The position numbers and the translations under genes were made by a program. Of a stretch of 11,368 nucleotides of DNA, positions 6,868 through 11,368 are shown piece by piece (positions within the stretch are counted from its first letter, which is position 1; each line of letters opens with the position of its first letter). Under the pieces are notes generated by a model that was not told the DNA's origin, did not search any database, and saw only the letters and a program-made list of their open reading frames with translations. Origin of the DNA: Pseudomonadota bacterium (lineage in GTDB: Bacteria; Pseudomonadota; Alphaproteobacteria; Rhizobiales; Devosiaceae); the NCBI GenBank assembly GCA_023431205.1, contig JAEYXQ010000024.1, forward strand, positions 1 through 11,368, in the 5' to 3' direction.

Positions 6868-7991
6868 CTATACCGCAGCGCCACCAGCTGCCCGCCGCTC
6901 CACTCGATCTGTCCGGCAAGGTCCAGCTCCAGCAGCAGCATCTGCATCGCTGAGGCCGTAAGGCCGGACTGGCGCACGAGTTCGTCAACCTCCACCGGTG
7001 TGGCGCTGAGCGTCGCCAGCAGCCGTGAGCGGTCGTCCTGACTGGGCGGCTGCAGGTCTTCGGGGCCGAATTCCGGCTCCCAGTCCCGATCGAACAGCGC
7101 GGCAGCAGCGGGATCGGCGCTGCCGAGGGACTCGATGATGTCGGCTGCCGACGTGATCAGTTTGGCGCCCTGCTGGATCAGGGCGTTGCCGCCCTCGGCG
7201 CGCGGGTCGAGCGGCGAGCCCGGCACGGCGAACACGTCGCGATTCTGTTCCAGCGCCAGCCGCGCCGTGATCAGCGAGCCGGAGCGCTTCGCCGCCTCGA
7301 CCACGACGATTCCGAGCGAGAGACCCGAAACCAGCCGGTTACGCCTCGGGAAGTCGCGGGCCCGCGGTTCCCAGCCGAGCGGCATCTCGGTGATCAGGGC
7401 GCCGCCCTGGTCGAGAATGTCATGGGCGAGGGGCACGTTCTCGTCGGGATAGATGCGATCGAGCCCACCGGCCAGCACCGCCACCGTGCCGCTTTCGAGG
7501 CTGGCCAGATGCGCCGCGGTGTCGATGCCGCGCGCGAGGCCGGAGACGACCGTGTAGCCGGCGGCGCCGAGGTCGGTCGCCAGCAGGCGGGTCATCTTGA
7601 TGCCGGCCGAAGAGGCGTTGCGGGCACCGACGATCCCAACGGCCCGCCGCCAGTCGAGGCGATCGCCGCCGACCAGGGTGATCACCGGCGGGGCGGCGGG
7701 GATGTAGCGGAGAAGTTCGGGGTAGGCCGGCTCGGCGCTGAGCACGATCCGGGCGCCATATTTGGCCGCGCCGGCGATCTCGTCCTCGGCAGCCGCGCGG
7801 CTGAACACCCGGGCCGGCTTGCCGGCGCGGGCACTGAGTTCCGGCAGGGCTTCAAGTGCCGCTTCCGCCGAGCCGAAGCGGTTGACCAGCTGGCGGAAGG
7901 TGGCGGGGCCAACGTTATCCGTGCGGATCAACCGCAGGGCGGCGATCCGCTGGTCGTTGCTCAACGCCGCGGTCGCCGCTGCCGGCTGCAT
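6864..7991 (-). CDS. dprA: DNA-processing protein DprA (Smf)
   Basis: DprA binds incoming single-stranded DNA and loads RecA during natural transformation; it is also widely kept in species not known to be competent. The 375-residue protein has an N-terminal SAM-like helical region (about 11-65), the Rossmann-like core, and a C-terminal winged helix (about 321-375). Core motifs are AVGIVGARNASSAG (117-130), VVSGLARGIDTAAH (148-161), AVLAGGLDRIYP (171-182), DFPRRNRLVSGLS (213-225), and RSGSLITARLALEQ with FAVPGSP (236-260). The ATG at 7991 is chosen because its A overlaps the plsY TGA (TGATG), typical of coupled translation; upstream in-frame sequence to 8108 lies inside plsY and is not DprA-like. 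It is the last gene of the pyrB-pyrC'-plsY-dprA series. Confidence 0.96.
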   Translation of the reverse strand: MQPAAATAALSNDQRIAALRLIRTDNVGPATFRQLVNRFGSAEAALEALPELSARAGKPARVFSRAAAEDEIAGAAKYGARIVLSAEPAYPELLRYIPAAPPVITLVGGDRLDWRRAVGIVGARNASSAGIKMTRLLATDLGAAGYTVVSGLARGIDTAAHLASLESGTVAVLAGGLDRIYPDENVPLAHDILDQGGALITEMPLGWEPRARDFPRRNRLVSGLSLGIVVVEAAKRSGSLITARLALEQNRDVFAVPGSPLDPRAEGGNALIQQGAKLITSAADIIESLGSADPAAAALFDRDWEPEFGPEDLQPPSQDDRSRLLATLSATPVEVDELVRQSGLTASAMQMLLLELDLAGQIEWSGGQLVALRYR

Positions 7992-8584
7992 CAGGCGGAC
8001 TTCTTCTCGCCGATCCGCGGCTCGGTGCCGGCCAGCAGGCGCTGGATATTGGCGCGGTGCTGGAGGAAGAGGATTATGGCCATCACCGCGACCGTGCCGG
8101 CGAGCCACTCGTCATTGATGACAAAGGCAAAGATCGGTGCGGTAGCCGCGGCGGTCAGCGCTGCCAGCGACGACATCTTGCGGGTGAATGCGATCAGGAG
8201 CCACACGGCGCAGAAGATCAGCGCCACCGGCCACGACAGCGCCAGCAACGAGCCGATCATCACCGCCACGCCCTTGCCGCCCTTGAAGCCAAGCCAGACC
8301 GGGAAGCAGTGACCCAGAAAGGCAAAGATCGCGGCAATGCGCGCAGCCTCTTCGCCCCAGAGGGCCCGGGCGACCAGAACCGGCACCAGCGCCTTCAGCG
8401 CATCGAGGACAAGCGTGGCTGCGGCGAGCGGGCGGTTGCCGGTGCGCAGCACATTGGTGGCGCCGATATTGCCCGAGCCGATGCTGCGGATGTCGCCGAG
8501 CCCGGCAAGCCGGGTGAGGATCAGGCCGAAGGGGATGGAGCCGCAGAGATAGGCCAGCACCGCGGCGTAGACATATTCGATCAT
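7991..8584 (-). CDS. plsY: Acyl-phosphate--glycerol-3-phosphate acyltransferase
   Basis: PlsY is an inner-membrane enzyme that transfers an acyl group from acyl-phosphate (made by PlsX) to glycerol-3-phosphate, giving lysophosphatidic acid for phospholipid synthesis. The 197 residues are mostly hydrophobic, with membrane segments at about 3-26, 52-73, 82-98, 108-133, 140-157 and 161-175. The three family motifs are present: AYLCGSIPFGLI (11-22), GSGNIGATNVLRTG (36-49), and GHCFPVWLGFKGGKGVA (91-107). HRANIQRLLAGTEPRIG closes the protein. The ATG at 8584 is preferred; the codon just before it is TTG and could also start. A purine-rich GGAGGGAGAGG sits about 9 bases upstream of the ATG. It shares a base with the dprA start, and is separated from pyrC' by 204 bases with two palindromic repeats. 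Confidence 0.96.
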   Translation of the reverse strand: MIEYVYAAVLAYLCGSIPFGLILTRLAGLGDIRSIGSGNIGATNVLRTGNRPLAAATLVLDALKALVPVLVARALWGEEAARIAAIFAFLGHCFPVWLGFKGGKGVAVMIGSLLALSWPVALIFCAVWLLIAFTRKMSSLAALTAAATAPIFAFVINDEWLAGTVAVMAIILFLQHRANIQRLLAGTEPRIGEKKSA

Positions 8585-8614
8585 CAAGCTGTGCCTCTCC
8601 CTCCAGGCCGTTCA

Positions 8615-8644
8615 GGAGTAGCGCCGGGCGGAGTGCAAGGGCAA
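8615..8644 (-). promoter_or_regulatory. Weak candidate promoter for plsY-dprA
   Basis: On the minus strand TTGCCC (8644-8639) and TACTCC (8620-8615) are 18 bases apart, about 30 bases before the plsY start. Both boxes are partial matches. It is suggested mainly because the repeat-filled gap upstream may weaken read-through from pyrC'. Confidence 0.25.
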
Positions 8645-8671
8645 GGGGTTATTGCGGTGGGCGCGGCTCCA

Positions 8672-8710
8672 CCCCACCCTCATTCCCTCCCCATCGAGGG
8701 GAGGGAGGCG
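8672..8710 (+). repeat. 39-bp palindromic repeat, copy 1 (plus orientation)
   Basis: A CCCCACCCT tract is followed by the perfect 9-bp stem TCCCTCCCC (8684-8692) / GGGGAGGGA (8698-8706) with loop ATCGA and then GGCG. A second copy lies 25 bases on, in opposite orientation, with the identical stem. Over the aligned 39 bases I count 31 identities; most differences fall in the loop and spacer, as expected when the stem is under selection. It lies in the gap between pyrC' and plsY. Confidence 0.75.
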
Positions 8711-8735
8711 CAGGGGCCTCGGTGCCGGTGTTCAT

Positions 8736-8774
8736 CGTCTCCCTCCCCCTTGTGGGGAGGGATCAAGGGTGGGG
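8736..8774 (-). repeat. 39-bp palindromic repeat, copy 2 (minus orientation)
   Basis: Read on the minus strand this is CCCCACCCT, then TCCCTCCCC and GGGGAGGGA around loop ACAAG, then GACG. The stem is identical to that of the copy at 8672-8710 and the element length is the same. The two inverted copies can either fold as two separate hairpins or pair with each other as one long stem across a 25-base loop. It sits 14 bases after the pyrC' stop codon on the minus strand. Confidence 0.75.
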
Positions 8775-8788
8775 GTGCAGAACCATCC

Positions 8789-10084
8789 TCAAGCCTCGGC
8801 GTGCCGGAACACCTCCGCACCCGCCACAAACGTCCGCATCACCTTGCCCGCGAGCCGCGCACCCTCGAAGCTGGTGTTGCGGGAGCGGGAGCGCAGGTCG
8901 GACTCGGTGACCTGCCAGGGATAGTCGAGATCAACCAGGATCAGGTCGGCCGGGGCACCACGGGCGATGCGGCCGCTCTCGAGACCCAGGATCTGGGCGG
9001 GCCGGATGGTCATGGCGCGGAGAACCGTCAGGAGATCCACGTCGCCCGAATGCACCAGCCGCAACGCCGCCGCCAGCAGCGTTTCCAACCCGATGGCGCC
9101 GTCCGACGCCTCCGCGAAGGGCTGGCGCTTCACTTCGGTATCCTGCGGGTCGTGGTCGGAATGGATGGTGTCAATGGCACCGGTTTTCAGCCCCTCGATC
9201 ACCGCCTGTCGATCGTCCTCGGAGCGCAGCGGAGTCGAGAGTTTGAAGTAGGTCCGGTACCGGCCGATGTCGTTCTCGTTGAGCGCCAGGTTGTTGATCG
9301 ACACCCCAGCGGTAACCTTGCGGTTGCGCGACTTGGCGGCGGCAACCAGCTCCACCGAGGCGGCGCAGGAGATCTGGGCGGCATGGTAGGTGGCGCCGGT
9401 GAGAGCGGCGAGTTGCAGGTCACGGGCGAGCGGGATGGTTTCGGCTTCACGCGGTATGCCCCGGAGCCCGAGCACGGTGGCGAAGAGCCCCTCGTTCATG
9501 ACGCCGTCGCCGATCAGGCTGCGGTCGGCCAGGTGGTGGACCAGCGGCAGGCCGTAATTGGCCGCGTAGCTCATGGCGGTGCGGAGCAGCGCGTTGGACT
9601 GCACCGAGTTGCGACCGTCGGTGAGGCACACCGCGCCGGCTTCCTTGAGCAGGCCGAACTCGGTGATCTCCTTGCCCTCGAGCCCGCGGGTGATGGCGGC
9701 GGAAGGCAGGACATTGACCCTGCTGGTTGCCTTGGCCCGGCGCAGCAGGAAGTCCACCAGCGCACCGTCGTCCACCACCGGCGTGGTATCCGGCATCATC
9801 ACGAAGCTGGTGACGCCACCTGCGGCGGCAGCGTCGCCGGCGGATTGCAGCGTCTCGCGGTACTCCTTGCCCGGCTCGCCGGTGAAGACGCGCATGTCCA
9901 TCAGGCCCGGTGCAAGCACCAGCCCGCGCGCGTTGACCACCTCAGCCCCCTCGGGCACGCCCACAGGGCCACCCAGCGCAATGTCGCTGACGACGCCGTT
10001 CTCGACCAGCACCGCCCCTTGGGTGTCGGTTGCCGAGGCGGGGTCGACCACACGGGCATTCTCGATCAACAGCGGTCGGGTCAT
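8789..10084 (-). CDS. Dihydroorotase-like protein lacking metal ligands (PyrC'/PyrX type)
   Basis: This has the amidohydrolase/dihydroorotase fold and usual class I length (431 residues), but the active site is degenerate. The canonical D-x-H-x-H-x-R-E-P-G at the first barrel strand reads DMRVFTGEPG (63-72), so both metal-binding histidines and the substrate-binding arginine are gone (Arg65, Phe67, Gly69). In YHAAQISC (233-240) the second expected histidine is Gln237. His183/His184 and the late Asp310 (HSDHDP) remain. The rest follows the family closely: MMPDTTPVVDD, GLEGKEITEFGLLKEAGAV, and GLETLLAAALRLV. In pseudomonads an inactive dihydroorotase encoded right after pyrB is needed to assemble aspartate transcarbamoylase; the 4-base overlap with pyrB suggests the same role here. 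A catalytic dihydroorotase should then be encoded elsewhere. Databases often label such proteins simply pyrC. Confidence 0.9.
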   Translation of the reverse strand: MTRPLLIENARVVDPASATDTQGAVLVENGVVSDIALGGPVGVPEGAEVVNARGLVLAPGLMDMRVFTGEPGKEYRETLQSAGDAAAAGGVTSFVMMPDTTPVVDDGALVDFLLRRAKATSRVNVLPSAAITRGLEGKEITEFGLLKEAGAVCLTDGRNSVQSNALLRTAMSYAANYGLPLVHHLADRSLIGDGVMNEGLFATVLGLRGIPREAETIPLARDLQLAALTGATYHAAQISCAASVELVAAAKSRNRKVTAGVSINNLALNENDIGRYRTYFKLSTPLRSEDDRQAVIEGLKTGAIDTIHSDHDPQDTEVKRQPFAEASDGAIGLETLLAAALRLVHSGDVDLLTVLRAMTIRPAQILGLESGRIARGAPADLILVDLDYPWQVTESDLRSRSRNTSFEGARLAGKVMRTFVAGAEVFRHAEA

Positions 10085-11040
10085 GCGGCGTCTCCCGCGA
10101 GGAGGGCATCGAGCACGGCCATGCGCACCGCCACGCCCATCTCCACCTGATCCGTGATCACCGAAGCCGGACCGTCGGCGATCGCCGGGTCGATCTCCAC
10201 ACCGCGGTTCATCGGTCCCGGGTGCATCACGATGGCGTCGGGCCTGGCGCGACTGAGCTTGTCGGCATCGAGGCCGTAGAACCGGTAGTATTCGCGTACC
10301 GAGGGGATCATGCGGCCATTGGCGCGCTCGTGCTGCAGGCGCAGCATCATCACCACGTCCGCGTCCTTGAGGCCTTCATGCATGTCGGTGAACACTTCCG
10401 TGGCAAGGTTCTCGATCCCGGCGGGCAGCAGGTTGCGCGGCGCGACGACGCGCGTGCGCACATGCAGCGCCCCGAGCAGCAGCAGGTTGGAACGGGCGAC
10501 GCGCGAATTGGCGATGTCGCCGCAGATGGCAACCGTCAGCCCGCTGATGCGGCCCTTGTGGCGGCGGATGGTGAGCGCATCCAGCAGCGCCTGTGTCGGG
10601 TGCTCATGGGCACCGTCACCGGCATTGACCACCGAACAGCCGACCTTCTGCGACAGGAGTTCCACCGCCCCGGCGGCTGAGTGGCGCACCACGATCACGT
10701 CCGGCCGCATGGCGTTCAGCGTCGTTGCGGTATCGACCAGCGTCTCGCCCTTGCTGACGGAACTGGTCTTGACCGACATGTTCATCACCTGCGCCCCGAG
10801 GCGCTTGCCGGCGATCTCGAACGAGCCCTGCGTGCGCGTCGACGGCTCGAAGAACAGATTGACCTGGGTCTTGCCGGTCAGCGTCGGGTGCGACTTGCGT
10901 TCCTGGCGGCTCACCGGAACCATGGCCTCGGCGCGGTCGAGCAGGTCGATGATCTCGTGCTGCTTCAGGTCGGCAATGGAAATGAGGTGACGCTGGCGGA
11001 ACGGGGGGAAGTCGCCGGTGTGGGTGCGATCTTCTGCCAT
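10081..11040 (-). CDS. pyrB: Aspartate carbamoyltransferase catalytic subunit
   Basis: PyrB joins carbamoyl phosphate and aspartate to carbamoyl-aspartate, the committed step of pyrimidine synthesis. The 319-residue protein shows the carbamoyl-phosphate motif FFEPSTRT (63-70), the loop lysine Lys97 in SSVSKGET, HEHPTQALLD (145-154), GDIANSRVARSN (174-185), RLQHER (234-239) and MHPGPMNRG (272-280). The ATG at 11040 is chosen because AGGAG lies 5 bases upstream and the protein then begins with a normal short leader before HLISIADL; a TTG at 11094 would extend into a hairpin. Its TGA overlaps the pyrC' ATG by 4 bases, so the two are probably translated in a coupled way and their products assemble together. 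No pyrI regulatory-subunit gene is seen next to it. Confidence 0.98.
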   Translation of the reverse strand: MAEDRTHTGDFPPFRQRHLISIADLKQHEIIDLLDRAEAMVPVSRQERKSHPTLTGKTQVNLFFEPSTRTQGSFEIAGKRLGAQVMNMSVKTSSVSKGETLVDTATTLNAMRPDVIVVRHSAAGAVELLSQKVGCSVVNAGDGAHEHPTQALLDALTIRRHKGRISGLTVAICGDIANSRVARSNLLLLGALHVRTRVVAPRNLLPAGIENLATEVFTDMHEGLKDADVVMMLRLQHERANGRMIPSVREYYRFYGLDADKLSRARPDAIVMHPGPMNRGVEIDPAIADGPASVITDQVEMGVAVRMAVLDALLAGDAA

Positions 11041-11061
11041 AGGCTCCTGTCCTCGGATTTG

Positions 11062-11082
11062 CTGCCCTCTAGCGGAGGGCAG
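11062..11082 (-). repeat. 8-bp palindrome in the ruvX-pyrB gap
   Basis: CTGCCCTC (11062-11069) and GAGGGCAG (11075-11082) form a perfect stem with a 5-base loop. On the minus strand it is preceded by CCCCGCCCCC, giving the same C-tract-plus-hairpin layout as the 8672-8710 element, though the stem sequence differs. It overlaps the candidate pyrB -10 box, so it could also affect pyrB expression. Confidence 0.5.
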
Positions 11083-11094
11083 GGGGCGGGGCAA
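11066..11094 (-). promoter_or_regulatory. Candidate pyrB promoter
   Basis: On the minus strand TTGCCC (11094-11089), a 17-base spacer, and TAGAGG (11071-11066) give a sigma-70-type arrangement. A start near 11059 would leave a leader of about 20 bases with AGGAG before the pyrB ATG. The -10 matches 3 of 6 positions. Spacing is ideal and the position is right, but the C-rich repeat overlapping it could produce the match by chance. Confidence 0.4.
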
Positions 11095-11104
11095 GCCCTC
11101 GCCC
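11084..11104 (-). terminator. GC-rich hairpin after ruvX
   Basis: GGGCG (11084-11088) pairs with CGCCC (11100-11104), extended inward by GGG/CCC with one bulged base and a CAAG loop. It starts 7 bases after the ruvX stop on the minus strand. No T-run follows, so it is terminator-like in shape only, and it overlaps the candidate pyrB -35 box. It may instead be part of the neighbouring palindromic element. Confidence 0.35.
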
Positions 11105-11111
11105 GGATTGT

Positions 11112-11368
11112 TCAGCCATTGCGCAGGCGGTCGAGCGCGCCCTGCAGGATGTAGCTCGCAGCGAGTTTGTCGACGATCTCCGCCCGTCGGTCCCGGCGCA
11201 GGTCGGCGTCGATCATCATCCGGGTCACCGCGCTGGTGGAGAGCCGCTCGTCCCAGAACGCCAGGGGCAGCGGCAGCAACCGTGCGAGATTGCGCGCGAA
11301 GGCCCGCGTCGACTGCACCCGCGGTCCCTCGCTGCCGTCCATGTTGAGCGGCAGGCCGAGCACGATGC
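11112..11368 (-). CDS. ruvX: RuvX/YqgF-family nuclease, C-terminal part (cut by window edge)
   Basis: The visible 84 residues are the C-terminal part of the RNase H-like RuvX/YqgF family, known as a putative Holliday junction resolvase and as the nuclease maturing the 5' end of 16S rRNA. Diagnostic stretches are IVLGLPLNMDGSEGPR at the cut end, STRAFARNL, FWDERLSTSAVTRMM with the catalytic Glu, and the final DKLAASYILQGALDRL with the catalytic Asp. The first catalytic Asp lies in the missing N-terminal half; the family is usually about 140-160 residues. It precedes pyrB on the same strand with a 71-base gap. Confidence 0.95.
   Translation of the reverse strand, partial: IVLGLPLNMDGSEGPRVQSTRAFARNLARLLPLPLAFWDERLSTSAVTRMMIDADLRRDRRAEIVDKLAASYILQGALDRLRNG

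Noticed and set aside
5465..6988. 507-residue minus-strand open frame opposite the aldo/keto reductase
   Set aside because: It is antisense to a complete enzyme with an intact catalytic tetrad, overlaps both dprA and topA ends, and lacks family similarity.
8057..10150. 697-residue plus-strand open frame across plsY and pyrC'
   Set aside because: It is antisense to two well-recognised genes, shows the low-complexity His/Gln/Gly/Arg-rich make-up of shadow frames in GC-rich DNA, and spans the intergenic repeats. No domain is recognisable.
1..11368. CRISPR array, tRNA/rRNA, transposase, toxin-antitoxin or defence genes
   Set aside because: No evenly spaced direct repeats, cloverleaf sequence or recognisable mobile or defence protein was found on either strand.

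Overview
This window reads as ordinary GC-rich alphaproteobacterial chromosome. The gene content, the order ruvX-pyrB-pyrC'-plsY-dprA ... topA and aroQ-accB-accC-aat, and the protein flavour point to Hyphomicrobiales (Rhizobiales). A Devosia-like organism is my guess, but genus cannot be fixed from sequence alone. No phage, plasmid, transposase, CRISPR, tRNA or rRNA signal was seen.

Layout from right to left, because all but one gene lie on the minus strand. The 3' end of ruvX enters at the right edge, followed by pyrB and pyrC', which overlap by 4 bases (ATGA). A 200-base gap carrying two inverted copies of a 39-bp palindromic element comes next, then plsY and dprA, whose stop and start share a base (TGATG). 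The lone plus-strand gene is an aldo/keto reductase (5729-6754), convergent with dprA and divergent from topA. topA (2869-5484) has a good sigma-70-type promoter and a terminator-like hairpin after it. The final block is aroQ, accB, accC and aat, with aat cut by the left edge.

Functions: pyrB encodes aspartate transcarbamoylase, and pyrC' encodes a dihydroorotase-fold protein that has lost its metal ligands and is probably a structural partner of PyrB. PlsY makes lysophosphatidic acid for membrane lipids. DprA loads RecA on incoming single strands. TopA relaxes negative supercoils. AroQ is the third enzyme of the shikimate pathway. AccB and AccC are the biotin carrier and biotin carboxylase of acetyl-CoA carboxylase. 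Aat tags proteins for N-end-rule degradation.

The coding regions are close to fully packed. The most distinctive non-coding structure is a set of GC-rich palindromes found in almost every longer intergenic gap, with shared architecture (a C-rich tract before an 8-9 bp stem, usually with a 5-7 nt loop). I did not find a convincing novel multi-gene system. The best points for follow-up are the degenerate dihydroorotase, the paired palindromic repeats, and the aldo/keto reductase lying between dprA and topA.
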